Notes under the pieces: generated by a model
Seen by the model: the letters and a program-made list of their open reading frames with translations, nothing else
What the model was told of the DNA's origin: nothing
Databases searched by the model: none
In this document: positions 25,005 through 33,999 of the stretch, piece after piece
Layout of the letters: every line of letters begins with the position of its first letter
Position numbering within the stretch: the first letter of the stretch is position 1
Program-made: the position numbers and the translations under genes
Assembly (NCBI RefSeq): GCF_900110255.1
Contig: NZ_FODD01000004.1
Location: 124,001 to 188,000 of the forward strand
Source of the DNA: Actinacidiphila rubida
GTDB lineage: Bacteria > Actinomycetota > Actinomycetes > Streptomycetales > Streptomycetaceae
Direction: 5' to 3'
DNA length: 64,000 bases

Positions 25005-26128
25005 AATTCCTCCGCCACGATGCCGCCGACCGTCGCGCACCAGCTCGCCGTGTCCAGCGAGCCGGTCTGCGGCAGCCCGTGCAGCTGCTGCATGTCCGCC
25101 ACGGCGGTGAGGGTCGCCTGGTCGTACGTGCCGTTGGCGGTCACGCCGTAGCCCTTGTGCGCGAGCATCGTCTGGGCCGCGAGCACGGTAGGGCCCGAGG
25201 CGCCCGGACCGGCGGGTGCGGCCAGCGCCTCCCAGGTCGGCTGGGTCACGGTGCCGTTCGAGGACACGGTCAGGCCGTGCGCCTTCTGGAAGCCGGAGAT
25301 CGCCTTCAGCGTGCTGCTGCTCATCGCGCCGTCGGTCTTCACCTGGTAGCCCTGCGCCTTGAGCAGGTACTGGACGGTGACGACGATCGCCCCGGCGCTG
25401 GAGGAGTACGGGTCCGGCCAGGTGCGCGCCGGGATGGCGGCGGGGTCCTGGGCCAACGCCTGCGCGGTTCGCAGCCGCAGCTGCGGGAACAGCGGGTAGA
25501 AGGCCGTGCCGGGGCAGTCGGTGTCGTTGAAGTCCCAGTGCCCGAAGATCTGGTGGGCGCCGAGCCCGTACTGCGTGCAGACGTCCGTGAGGAGGTGCAC
25601 CAGCGAGTCCAGCAGCGCCTGGGGAGGCGTCTCGGTGAAGTAGGTGCCCTCGTTCTCGATCCCGATGGCCCGGGTGTTCTCGCCGACGGCGTGCGCGCTG
25701 ACCGGCTGGAAGGCGCCGCCGGTCAGCCCTTCGAGGCTGCGGTGCCGGCCCTCCAGGACGTAGCCGCCGCGGCTGACGGTGAAGTGCTGTCCGGTGTCGA
25801 TCCAGCCGTTGGTGTCCATGTGCAGGTTCTGGATCTCCTGCGCCAGCGCGACCGCCCGGTCCCGGGAGTAGTCGGTGGTGTTGGGCCACTCCGTCTGGTG
25901 GACGACGATCCGGCTGGTCGTGCCGGACGACACCGAGATCGGCGAGGACGGCGGGCGGGCGCTCCAGCCCGCGCAGTCGATGACGTACGAGGTGTCGACG
26001 CCGCTCAGCGGCGTCACCGCGCCCGCCCGGCGGGCGGCGAGGAGCTGCGCGCCGCCGATCCCGAGCCCGACGGCGGCCGCGGCCCTGAGGACACTGCGAC
26101 GGCCTAAGTACACGGGACCGTTGGACAT
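24989..26128 (-). CDS. Tat-exported N-acetylmuramoyl-L-alanine amidase / PGRP with two peptidoglycan-binding domains
   Basis: 379 residues from ATG 26128, with AAGGAGG at perfect distance. A Tat signal (LGRRSVLRAAAAVGLG) precedes an amidase_2/PGRP catalytic domain (about 60-215) with IVVHQTEWP, GQHFTVSRGGYVLEGRH, AIGIENEGTY and GHWDFNDTDCPG, giving the His/His/Cys zinc ligands. Two PG_binding_1 repeats follow (TVQYLLKAQGYQVKTDGAMS; AQTMLAHKGYGVTANGTYDQ). It cleaves peptide stems from glycan strands outside the membrane. Confidence 0.92.
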   Translation of the reverse strand: MSNGPVYLGRRSVLRAAAAVGLGIGGAQLLAARRAGAVTPLSGVDTSYVIDCAGWSARPPSSPISVSSGTTSRIVVHQTEWPNTTDYSRDRAVALAQEIQNLHMDTNGWIDTGQHFTVSRGGYVLEGRHRSLEGLTGGAFQPVSAHAVGENTRAIGIENEGTYFTETPPQALLDSLVHLLTDVCTQYGLGAHQIFGHWDFNDTDCPGTAFYPLFPQLRLRTAQALAQDPAAIPARTWPDPYSSSAGAIVVTVQYLLKAQGYQVKTDGAMSSSTLKAISGFQKAHGLTVSSNGTVTQPTWEALAAPAGPGASGPTVLAAQTMLAHKGYGVTANGTYDQATLTAVADMQQLHGLPQTGSLDTASWCATVGGIVAEEFGALV

Positions 26129-26519
26129 CGGCCCCTCCTTCCGATGCCGGGGCGCCAGGTGGCCGCCAGACATCGTGCCCACCCGCGCGCATCCATGAAC
26201 TTGTCGGTGTCCAATCATGTCGGCCGGACGCGCGGGGGGAAAGGGGTGGCGCGTGCGCGGTCGGCGCCCAGCGCCCGGCCGGAGCCCTGCTGAACCGACG
26301 GTCGGCCGACGAGGCGCAGAGAAGCGGCGTTCGCGGTCTGGGTGGTGAGCACCAGCTGCTCGCCGGGCAGCGCTCCGGCGAACAGCCGTGCGTACGGACA
26401 ACGTTCAGGCCCCCCGGGCGGCCCGCTGCCGGACGCGGCGGGACGCCGGGAACGGGCCCCGTCCGCCCGCACCGCGCATCATGCGCGCCCGCGGGCTCGC
26501 GGGCTCGCGGCTCAGCGCC
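26129..26519. other. Intergenic region upstream of the amidase gene
   Basis: 391 bases without a gene. The minus strand carries TTGGACACCGACAAG near 26205-26219, about 80-90 bases before the amidase ATG, a possible promoter segment. The 26370-26515 part is GC-rich with short CGCGGGCT repeats and belongs to the 3' side of the methyltransferase gene. Confidence 0.4.
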
Positions 26520-27839
26520 CTACTTGGCCGGGGCGAGGATCGCCACGCACTCCACGTGGTGGGTCATCGGGAAGAGGTCGAAGGCGCGGAGGGTGACGGG
26601 GCGGTAGCCCTCCTCGGCGAACCACGCGAGGTCGCGGGCGAGGGCGGCCGGGTCGCAGGCGACGTAGGCGATGCGGCGGGGGGCGAGGCCGGCGAGGTGG
26701 CGGACGGTGGGGTGGCCGGCGCCGGCGCGCGGCGGGTCGAGGACGACGAGGTCGACCTCGGAGATGCCGGTGCGCGGCAGCACCTGCTCGACCTTGCCCT
26801 GCTCGATGCGGACGCGGTCGAGGTCCTGGAGGTTGTGGCGGGCGTCCTCGACGGCGCGGCGGGAGGACTCGACGCCGAGCACCGCGCCGCGTTCGCCGAC
26901 CCGCTCGGCCAGCGCCCCGGCGAACAGGCCGACGCCGCAGTACAGGTCGAGGGCCATGTCGCCCTTGCGCGGCATCAGGCCCTGCATGACGGCCTCGACG
27001 AGCAGGTCCGCGGCCTTCGGGTGGACCTGCCAGAAGCCGCCGTCGCCGACGCGCCAGGTGCGGCCCGCGGCGCGCTCGCGGACGAACGGGCGGCCGTGCA
27101 CGCGGTGCACGGCCTTGTCGCGCTCCCCGATCCGCTGGACGGACACCGGGCGGTCGAGCGCGACGATGGGCAGCCGGCCGCCGGGCCGCGGGGTGAGGAT
27201 CACCTGGCGGTCGTGGGAGCCGGTCGCGGCGATGGCCTCCACCGTGGCCATGTCCGGCCAGGTCCGCGTCTCCACGCCGAGTTCGCTGACCTCGGGCGCG
27301 GCGATCATGCAGTGGTCGATCACCTCGACGTCGTGGGAGCGGTGCCGGCGCAGGCCCGCGCGTCCCTCCGCGTCGATCGCGTACTGCACGCGGGTCCGCC
27401 ACGCGGGCACCTCGCCCTTGGCGACCTTGTCGCCGGGCGCGGGCGCGACGGTGCCGTCCCAGCCGGCCTCGTCCGGGGTGAGCCCGGCCAGCCGGGCGAG
27501 CTGCTCGGCGACCACCGCGGCCTTCAGCCGCCGCTGGGCGCCGGGCGCGGCGTGCTGCCAGTCGCAGCCGCCGCAGCGGCCGGGCCCGGCGTAGGGGCAG
27601 GGCGCCTCGACACGGTCCTTGGACGCGGTCAGCACCCGCACGGCGTCGGCGCGCAGGAAGCGCGCGCCCTCCTCGCCCTCGGTGACCCGCGCGACGACCC
27701 GCTCGCCCGGCAGCGCGTGGCGGACGAAGAGCACCTGGCCGCCGTCGGTCCGCGCGACGCAGTGGCCGCCGTGGGCGACCGGCCCCACCTCGACCTCGTA
27801 CTCGCGGCCGACGAGGGAGGGGACGGGTTCGGTCTGCAT
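26520..27839 (-). CDS. TRAM-domain class I SAM-dependent RNA methyltransferase (TrmA/RlmCD type)
   Basis: 439 residues from ATG 27839. An N-terminal TRAM domain (VGREYEVEVGPVAHGGHCVAR, ALPGERVVARVTEG) is followed by an Fe-S Cys cluster (CPYAGPGRCGGCDWQH), the SAM motif ALDLYCGVGLFAGALAE, LDPPRAGAG, and the catalytic Cys in AYVACDPAALARD. It ends with FDLFPMTHHVECV. The family installs 5-methyluridine in tRNA or 23S rRNA; the exact target is not resolved. Next to the APC permease and trkA pair as in other actinobacteria (Rv2689c position). Confidence 0.93.
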   Translation of the reverse strand: MQTEPVPSLVGREYEVEVGPVAHGGHCVARTDGGQVLFVRHALPGERVVARVTEGEEGARFLRADAVRVLTASKDRVEAPCPYAGPGRCGGCDWQHAAPGAQRRLKAAVVAEQLARLAGLTPDEAGWDGTVAPAPGDKVAKGEVPAWRTRVQYAIDAEGRAGLRRHRSHDVEVIDHCMIAAPEVSELGVETRTWPDMATVEAIAATGSHDRQVILTPRPGGRLPIVALDRPVSVQRIGERDKAVHRVHGRPFVRERAAGRTWRVGDGGFWQVHPKAADLLVEAVMQGLMPRKGDMALDLYCGVGLFAGALAERVGERGAVLGVESSRRAVEDARHNLQDLDRVRIEQGKVEQVLPRTGISEVDLVVLDPPRAGAGHPTVRHLAGLAPRRIAYVACDPAALARDLAWFAEEGYRPVTLRAFDLFPMTHHVECVAILAPAK

Positions 27840-28069
27840 GGCGGAGCTGCTCCTGGGCTGGAACGGGAAAGCGGGAACGGGAACGGGCGTCGAGGGCGGC
27901 GAGGAGGACGGTGCTGGCCGGAGCGGCGAGCGGCGCGATCGCACGGCCCGCGGCGACAGCCGACCAGTCTACGTCCCCGCGCGGGGCACCGCGCCGACCG
28001 CGGACCGCGGACCGGCCGGACGGACCGTGGCGAGCCCCTCGGCCGGCCGCGACCCCGGCCGAGCGGGCC

Positions 28070-30145
28070 TCAGCCCTTCCCGCCTCCCGGCGGCACCGGC
28101 GCGCTCGGCTCGCGCTCGGCCGGCCGCGGCGCCGCGACGGGCCCGCGGCGGATGGAGCCGGGCGCGTTCCAGTCGGCACGGCGCCGGGCGCGCAGCTTGG
28201 CCGCCTCGGAGGACTCCAGCTGCCACGGCACGGACGTCACCATGACGCCCGGGGTGAAGAGCAGCCGGCCCTTGAGCCGCAGCGCGCTCTGGTTGTGCAG
28301 CAGGTGCTCGTACCAGTGCCCGACGACGTACTCGGGGATGTAGATGCTCACCACGTCGCGCGGGCTGTTGCGGCGCAGGCCCTTGACGTAGTCGATGATC
28401 GGCCGGGTGATCTCGCGGTAGGGCGAGTCGAGGACCTTCAGCGGGACGTCGATGCCGCGGCTGTGCCACTCCCCCTGCAGCGCCTTGGTCTCCTGCGGGT
28501 CGACGTTGACGCTCAGCGCCTCCAGCGAGTCCGAGCGCATCAGCTTGGCGTAGGACAGCGCCCGCAGCGTGGGCTTGTGCAGCTTGGAGACCAGCACGAT
28601 CGAGTGGACGCGCGACGGGAGCACGTAGTCCTCGCCCGGGGCGTCGCCGGCGGCGATCTCCTCCGAGACCCGCGTGTAGTGACGGCGGATGGCGGTCATC
28701 GTGGCGTAGAAGACGACCATGCCGACGACCGCGACCCACGCGCCGTGGGTGAACTTGGTGAGGAGCACGATCACCAGCACCAGGCCGGTCAGGAAACCGC
28801 CGAAGGTGTTGATCGCCCGGGAGCGGATCATGTGGCGGCGCTTGGCGGGGTCGGTCTCGGTGCGCAGGTGACGGTTCCAGTGGCGGACCATACCGGTCTG
28901 GCTGAGAGTGAAGGAGACGAAGACGCCGACGATGTAGAGCTGGATCAGTCGCGTGGAGTCGGCGCCGTAGATGACCACGAGGACCGCCGCGAATCCGGCG
29001 AGCAGCACGATGCCGTTGGAGAAGGCCAGCCGGTCGCCGCGGGTGTGGAGCTGGCGCGGCAGGTAGCGGTCCTGGGCGAGGATCGAGCCGAGGACCGGGA
29101 AGCCGTTGTACGCGGTGTTGGCCGCCAGGAAGAGCACCAGTGCGGTGGCGGTGGCCAGGAAGATGAAGGGGACCGAGTTGTGGCCGAAGACCGCCTCGGC
29201 GACCTGGGCGATCACCGGGTTCTGGGTGAAGCCGGGGCCGACCGGCCTGCCGTGGTCGAGCAGGTCGGAGGCGGGGTTCTCGGCCATCCGGACCTTGGTG
29301 TTCACCGCGAGGGCGATGATACCGAGGAGCATGGTGACCGCCAGCAGGCCGATCAGCGCGAGCGTGGTCGCGGCGTTCTTCGACTTGGGCTTGCGGAAGG
29401 CCGGCACGCCGTTGCTGATGGCCTCGACGCCGGTGAGCGCGGCGCACCCGGAGGAGAAGGCCCGTAGCAGCAGGAAGACGAGAGCGAAGCCGCCGATGCC
29501 GGAGGACTCCGCATGGATGGTGAGATGCGCGGTGGGCGCCTGCATGTCGTGCCCGGTGGCGATCCGGAGGATGCCCCAGGCGATCATGCAGAAGACGCCG
29601 AAGACGAAGGCGTAGGTCGGGATCGCGAATATGGTGCCCGACTCGCGCACCCCCCGCAGGTTCATGACCATGAGCAGGAAGATGACCGCGACCGCGCCCA
29701 GCACCTTGTGTGTGACGAAGAACGGCACGGCCGAGCCGAGGTTCTCGATGCCCGACGCGATCGACACCGCGACGGTGAGCACGTAGTCCACCATCAGCGC
29801 GCTGGCGACCGTGAGCCCCGCCCTCGGGCCGAGATTGGTGGTGGCGACCTCGTAGTCGCCGCCGCCGGAGGGGTAGGCGTGGACGTTCTGCCGGTAGGAC
29901 GCGACGACGGTGAACATCACCACCGCCACCGCGACGACGATCCACGGGCTGTAGTGGTACGCCGCACCGCCCGCGATCGACAGGACGAGCAGCACCTCCC
30001 CAGGGGCGTAGGCCACCGAGGACAGCGAGTCGGACGCGAAAACGGGGAGCGCGAGCCGCTTCGGCAGCAGGGTCTCGCCCAGCTTGTCGCTGCGCAGCGC
30101 CCGGCCGATCAGGATCCGTTTCGGCAGGTCGGTCAGTTTGGACAC
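28070..30145 (-). CDS. APC-superfamily permease with cytoplasmic C-terminal domain
   Basis: 691 residues. Roughly twelve hydrophobic segments in the first 480 residues include family patterns (ALPVFASDSLSSVAYAPGEVL, PSGGGDYEVATTNLGPRAGL, ALTGVEAISNGVPAFRKPKS), then a soluble domain of about 200 residues (VHSIVLVSKLHKPTLRALSYA). It is the Rv2690c-type protein, annotated only as amino-acid permease. It lies divergently from two trkA genes across a 195-bp promoter region, as in mycobacteria. K+ transport controlled by the adjacent RCK proteins is a reasonable hypothesis since no other Trk/Ktr membrane subunit is in the window. Confidence 0.9.
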   Translation of the reverse strand: MSKLTDLPKRILIGRALRSDKLGETLLPKRLALPVFASDSLSSVAYAPGEVLLVLSIAGGAAYHYSPWIVVAVAVVMFTVVASYRQNVHAYPSGGGDYEVATTNLGPRAGLTVASALMVDYVLTVAVSIASGIENLGSAVPFFVTHKVLGAVAVIFLLMVMNLRGVRESGTIFAIPTYAFVFGVFCMIAWGILRIATGHDMQAPTAHLTIHAESSGIGGFALVFLLLRAFSSGCAALTGVEAISNGVPAFRKPKSKNAATTLALIGLLAVTMLLGIIALAVNTKVRMAENPASDLLDHGRPVGPGFTQNPVIAQVAEAVFGHNSVPFIFLATATALVLFLAANTAYNGFPVLGSILAQDRYLPRQLHTRGDRLAFSNGIVLLAGFAAVLVVIYGADSTRLIQLYIVGVFVSFTLSQTGMVRHWNRHLRTETDPAKRRHMIRSRAINTFGGFLTGLVLVIVLLTKFTHGAWVAVVGMVVFYATMTAIRRHYTRVSEEIAAGDAPGEDYVLPSRVHSIVLVSKLHKPTLRALSYAKLMRSDSLEALSVNVDPQETKALQGEWHSRGIDVPLKVLDSPYREITRPIIDYVKGLRRNSPRDVVSIYIPEYVVGHWYEHLLHNQSALRLKGRLLFTPGVMVTSVPWQLESSEAAKLRARRRADWNAPGSIRRGPVAAPRPAEREPSAPVPPGGGKG

Positions 30146-30340
30146 CCCGCGATGTTAAGGGATCGTCAAGACGGGCGCGTCCCCCCTGGGCACTACAGGT
30201 GTGTGGCGAACTTGTGAGCTGCCGATGACGCAACCTTGGGGCGGGGACCGGGCGTGTGTAGCTTTGGGCGCGGTCTGAGACGCTTGGGCGGCACAGTCGG
30301 ATCAGCAGTTTCGGAATGGATCGCCACCGGAAGGACGGTC

Positions 30341-31009
30341 GTGCACGTCGTGATTATGGGATGCGGGCGAGTGGGCTCCACTCTCGCGTACTCCCTTGAG
30401 CAGCAAGGCCACACGGTCGCCGTGATCGACCAGGACCCGACGGCCTTCCGCCGCCTGGGACCGGGGTTCGGCGGGCGGCGTGTGACCGGAGTCGGGTTCG
30501 ACCAGGACACGCTGCGCGAGGCGGGCATCGAGGAGGCGGGTGCCTTCGCGGCGGTGAGCAGCGGCGACAACTCCAACATCATCGCGGCCCGGGTGGCACG
30601 TGAGATGTTCGGCATCGAGAACGTGGCGGCGCGGATCTACGACCCCCGGCGGGCCGAGGTCTACCAGCGCCTGGGCATCCCGACGGTGGCCACCGTGCGG
30701 TGGACCGCCGACCAGATGCTGCGGCGGCTGCTGCCGTCCGGCGCCGAGCCGCTGTGGCGTGACCCCAGCGGCGGCGTGCAGCTCGCCGAGGTGCACACCT
30801 CGCCGGCCTGGGTCGGCCACAAGGTCAGCAGGCTGCAGGAGGAGACCGGGGTGCGTGTGGCTTTTCTCACCCGGCTCGGTGAGGCGATGCTGCCGACCTC
30901 GCAGACGGTGCTGCAGGAAGGCGACCTGGTGCACGCGATGATGCGCACCGACGGCGTCGCCGAGGTCGAGGCGGCCTTCGCCAAGGGGCCCGAGGGAGCA
31001 GAGTCATGA
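30341..31009 (+). CDS. trkA: TrkA-family potassium-uptake regulatory protein (CeoB type)
   Basis: 222 residues from GTG 30341 (GGAAGGA upstream). Rossmann RCK_N domain: VHVVIMGCGRVGSTLA, VIDQDPTAFRRL, GFDQDTLREAGIEEAGAF. RCK_C domain: VHTSPAWVGHKVSRLQEETG and VLQEGDLVHAMM. Cytosolic NAD(H)- or nucleotide-binding gate of a K+ transporter. It overlaps the next trkA by ATGA, suggesting a heteromeric complex. Divergent from the APC permease gene. Confidence 0.93.
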   Translation: MHVVIMGCGRVGSTLAYSLEQQGHTVAVIDQDPTAFRRLGPGFGGRRVTGVGFDQDTLREAGIEEAGAFAAVSSGDNSNIIAARVAREMFGIENVAARIYDPRRAEVYQRLGIPTVATVRWTADQMLRRLLPSGAEPLWRDPSGGVQLAEVHTSPAWVGHKVSRLQEETGVRVAFLTRLGEAMLPTSQTVLQEGDLVHAMMRTDGVAEVEAAFAKGPEGAES

Positions 31010-31728
31010 GGGTCGCCATCGCCGGGGCCGGCGCGGTCGGCCGCTCGATCGCGGGCGAGCTGCTGGAGAACGGGCACGAGGTGCTGCTCGTCGACAAGAA
31101 CCCCACGTCGATCTCGGTGGAGCGGGTGCCGCAGGCCGAGTGGCTGCTCGCCGACGCCTGCGAGATCACCTCGCTGGACGAGGCGGCGCTGCAGCGCTGC
31201 AACGTGGTGATCGCCGCGACCGGTGACGACAAGGTCAACCTGGTGGTGTCGCTGCTCGCCAAGACCGAGTACGGCGTCCCGCGGGTGGTCGCCCGGGTGA
31301 ACAACCCGAAGAACGAGTGGCTCTTCAACGAGTCGTGGGGCGTGGACGTCGCGGTGTCGACGCCGCGCCTGATGTCCGCGCTGGTCGAGGAGGCGGTGAG
31401 CGTCGGCGACCTGGTCCGGCTGCTGCGCTTCAGCCAGGGCGACGCGAACCTCGTGGAGCTGACGCTGCCGGAGGAGGCGGTGCTGGTCGGCACCCGCGTC
31501 GGCGACGTCGAGTGGCCTCAGGACACCTCGCTGGTGACCATCATCCGCGGCAACCGGGTGCTCACCCCGTCGAAGGACGACGCGCTGGAGGCCGGCGACG
31601 AGCTGCTGTTCGTGGCCGCGCCGCACCGCGAGGAGCAGCTGGAGGACCTGCTGTCGGTGCGGGAGGAGGAGGCCGACTCCAAGGGCGCCAAGGACAAGGA
31701 CGCGAAGGACGGCAGGGACGCCAAGTAG
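31006..31728 (+). CDS. trkA: TrkA-family potassium-uptake regulatory protein (CeoC type)
   Basis: 240 residues. RCK_N: MRVAIAGAGAVGRSIAGELLENG, VLLVDKNP, ADACEITSLDEA, VVIAATGDDKVN. RCK_C: LPEEAVLVGTRVGDVEWPQDT, then ALEAGDELLFVA. The tail is a charged KDKDAKDGRDAK stretch. Translationally coupled to the preceding trkA. Followed by a very long hairpin that separates it from the convergent DUF3159 gene. Confidence 0.93.
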   Translation: MRVAIAGAGAVGRSIAGELLENGHEVLLVDKNPTSISVERVPQAEWLLADACEITSLDEAALQRCNVVIAATGDDKVNLVVSLLAKTEYGVPRVVARVNNPKNEWLFNESWGVDVAVSTPRLMSALVEEAVSVGDLVRLLRFSQGDANLVELTLPEEAVLVGTRVGDVEWPQDTSLVTIIRGNRVLTPSKDDALEAGDELLFVAAPHREEQLEDLLSVREEEADSKGAKDKDAKDGRDAK

Positions 31729-31774
31729 GACCGTCCGCGCCTCCGGGCGGCCGCGAGGCCGTCCCGGGGCGCGG

Positions 31775-31819
31775 ACGCGTGTGGGGCCCGGACCGGTACG
31801 GTCCGGGCCCCACACGCGT
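31775..31819. terminator. 20-bp perfect stem, bidirectional terminator
   Basis: 31775-31794 (ACGCGTGTGGGGCCCGGACC) is the exact complement of 31800-31819 across a five-base GGTAC loop, which adds one more G-C pair. It lies midway between the trkA and DUF3159 stop codons. It is the strongest hairpin I saw in the window. Confidence 0.9.
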
Positions 31820-31838
31820 GAGCCGGTGGCTCAGGAGG

Positions 31839-32717
31839 TCACAGGGAGGTGCCGCGGGCGGAGTTCTCCTGCTCGGCCCGCTCCCGCTGCGTCTTCTCGG
31901 CGTTCTCGGCGTTCCCGGCGTTCCCGGACTTCTCCGCCTTCTCGGCGGCCTCCATCTCGGCGATGACGTCGATCGGCGGCGGCGCCTTCACCAGGAAGAT
32001 CCAGGTGAGGTAGACGGACAGCAGGAACGGCGGGATGCCCAGCGCGACCTTGACCCAGCCGAGCTGGGTGGCGTTGCCCCACCAGTACAGCGGGAAGAGG
32101 ATCGCCGACTTGCCGAGCAGGATCAGGCCCCACGCCCAGCTGGCCTTGGTGTAGGCGCGCAGGCGGCCGGGGTTGCGCTTCCGCCAGGAGAGGTTCTCCT
32201 TGAAGATCGGCCCGAGGATGAGGCCGAGCAGCGGCCAGCGCACCATCGCCGAGACGATGTAGGCGACCGACAGGCCGAGCGTGTAGAGCATGCCCGGCAG
32301 GTAGAAGTTCTTGGCGTTCCCGGACATCATCGCGAAGACCGCGCCGAACGCGACCCCGAAGATGCCGCTGAACGCGTGCTTGAGGGTGTCCTTCTGGGCC
32401 AGCCGCGCCACGCCCATGATCACCGACAGCGCGAGCGCGGCGATCCCCGAGGACGTGATGTCCCGGTTGATGGTGTAGACGGCGACGAACACGAGGCCGG
32501 GCACGGTGGTCTCCACCATGCCGCGGATCCCGCCGAACGCCTCGAAGAGCGCGGCCTCGGTCACGGCGCGTGCGTCGGCGGATACCGCCGTGGCGCCGCT
32601 GGCGCGGCCCGTGTCACCGGGGGTGCCGCTGCCGTCACCGGTGGTGCCGGGTGCGGACGGCCCGCGCGTGCCTGCCGTCGGCTCGGCGGCCGCCTCGCCG
32701 TTGTCGATCGACGTCAC
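31839..32717 (-). CDS. DUF3159 integral membrane protein
   Basis: 292 residues from GTG 32717, three bases after the OB-fold gene stop. A disordered Gly/Thr-rich leader (1-48), then a five- to six-TM core (ALFEAFGGIRGMVETTVPGLVFV, RDITSSGIAALALSVIMGVARL, FGAVFAMMSGNAKNFYLPGML, LGLILGPIF, WGLILLGKSAILFPLYW), ending in a charged coiled segment rich in AEKAEK and NAGNAEN. Homologue of the Rv2693c position in the actinobacterial block. Function unknown; co-transcription with an OB-fold protein is conserved. Confidence 0.9.
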   Translation of the reverse strand: MTSIDNGEAAAEPTAGTRGPSAPGTTGDGSGTPGDTGRASGATAVSADARAVTEAALFEAFGGIRGMVETTVPGLVFVAVYTINRDITSSGIAALALSVIMGVARLAQKDTLKHAFSGIFGVAFGAVFAMMSGNAKNFYLPGMLYTLGLSVAYIVSAMVRWPLLGLILGPIFKENLSWRKRNPGRLRAYTKASWAWGLILLGKSAILFPLYWWGNATQLGWVKVALGIPPFLLSVYLTWIFLVKAPPPIDVIAEMEAAEKAEKSGNAGNAENAEKTQRERAEQENSARGTSL

Positions 32718-32720
32718 CTG

Positions 32721-33119
32721 TTACTCCTGTCCGACCGGACGCAGTTCGTACTTGGGGTTGAACAGCACCGGACGGCCGCGGTTCATGGCGATCCGGCCGG
32801 ACGCGATGATCATGCGCCCGGGTTCTATGCCGGCGATGCTGCGGCGGCCCAGCCACACCACGTCGAGCGCGGCGGACCCGTCGAAGAGCTCGGCTTCCAG
32901 TGCGGGCACGCCGGCCCGGGGGCGCAGCGTGACCGTACGCAGCGTACCGGTTACGGAAACGATCTGGCGGTCGGTGCAGTCCTGGATCGGGGTGCACCCC
33001 GTGGCCAGCGCGTCCTTCTGCAGCTCCTCGGAGTGCAGCTCCTCCGGGGTGGAGGACAGCCGGTCGAGCATGCGGCGGAACCGGCCTGCCGGCCGGTCGG
33101 ATCGCGTGGGACCACTCAT
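32721..33119 (-). CDS. OB-fold nucleic-acid-binding-like protein
   Basis: 132 residues from ATG 33119. N-terminal helix (RRMLDRLSSTPEELHSEELQKDAL), then a five-stranded OB fold: TDRQIVSVTGTLRTVTLRP, ALEAELFDGSAALDVVWLGRR, IEPGRMIIASGRIAMNRGRPVLFNPKYEL. Such stand-alone OB proteins (Rv2694c position) resemble the RecG/DnaE OB domain but their ligand is unknown. Forms a two-gene unit with DUF3159. Confidence 0.9.
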   Translation of the reverse strand: MSGPTRSDRPAGRFRRMLDRLSSTPEELHSEELQKDALATGCTPIQDCTDRQIVSVTGTLRTVTLRPRAGVPALEAELFDGSAALDVVWLGRRSIAGIEPGRMIIASGRIAMNRGRPVLFNPKYELRPVGQE

Positions 33120-33268
33120 GCCGCCAAGGGTACCGGCCGGACGCGGCAGTTCCAGAGGCCGCAACCCACCGCGAGGTGGCCGCGACCGGCCGTGAACACC
33201 GGTCGCGCGGTGCCGGCCGCCGGACCCCGCGGCGCCGGGCCGGACGCGGTGGTGGCGGCCGCCGGATC

Positions 33269-33952
33269 CTACGGCTCGAAGCGGTATCCCATGCCGGGCT
33301 CGGTGATGAAGTGGCGCGGGCGCGCCGGGTCGGCCTCCAGCTTGCGCCGCAGCTGGGCCATGTAGACCCGCAGGTAGTTGCTCTCGGTGCCGTAGGCCGG
33401 GCCCCACACCTCCTGCAGCAGCTGCTTCTGCCCGACGAGCCGGCCGGGGTTGCGCACCAGCACCTCCAGCAGGTGCCACTCGGTGGGCGTGAGGCGGACG
33501 TCGGCGCCGGCCCGGTGGACCTTCTTCGCGGCCAGGTCGACGGTGAACGTCTCCGTCTCCACGATCGCCGCGCCCTCCTCGGCGCCGGCCGGCGTGGAGC
33601 GGCGGACCGCGGCGCGCACCCGGGCCAGCAGCTCGTCCATGCCGAACGGCTTGGTGACGTAGTCGTCAGCGCCGGCGTCCAGCGCCTCGACCTTCTCGCC
33701 CGACGCCTGGCGGGCGGACAGCACGATGATCGGCACCCGCGTCCAGCCGCGCAGGCCGCGGATGACGTCCACGCCGTCCATGTCGGGCAGGCCCAGGTCG
33801 AGCACCACCACGTCCGGCTGGCGGGCGGCCACCGCGCGCAGCGCCCCGGCACCGTCATGGGCGGCGTCGACCTCGAAGGAGCGGGCCCGCAGGTTGATCG
33901 CCAGCGCCCGGACGAGCTGCGGCTCGTCGTCGACCACGAGGACCCGGTGCAT
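33269..33952 (-). CDS. kdpE: KdpE-like OmpR-family response regulator
   Basis: 227 residues from ATG 33952. Receiver domain: RVLVVDDEPQLVRAL, phosphoacceptor in VVLDLGLPDMDGVD, VLSARQASGEKVEALDAGADDYVTKPFG. Winged-helix output: VRLTPTEWHLLEVLVRNPGRLV, SNYLRVYMAQLRRKLE, TEPGMGYRFEP. The last motif and pairing with KdpD 47 bp upstream identify KdpE. Its usual target kdpFABC is not in this window. Confidence 0.93.
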   Translation of the reverse strand: MHRVLVVDDEPQLVRALAINLRARSFEVDAAHDGAGALRAVAARQPDVVVLDLGLPDMDGVDVIRGLRGWTRVPIIVLSARQASGEKVEALDAGADDYVTKPFGMDELLARVRAAVRRSTPAGAEEGAAIVETETFTVDLAAKKVHRAGADVRLTPTEWHLLEVLVRNPGRLVGQKQLLQEVWGPAYGTESNYLRVYMAQLRRKLEADPARPRHFITEPGMGYRFEP

Positions 33953-33999
33953 GCGTGTTCTCTCTTCTGTCGTGTGCGGTGGGGGCGGCGTGACCGGGC

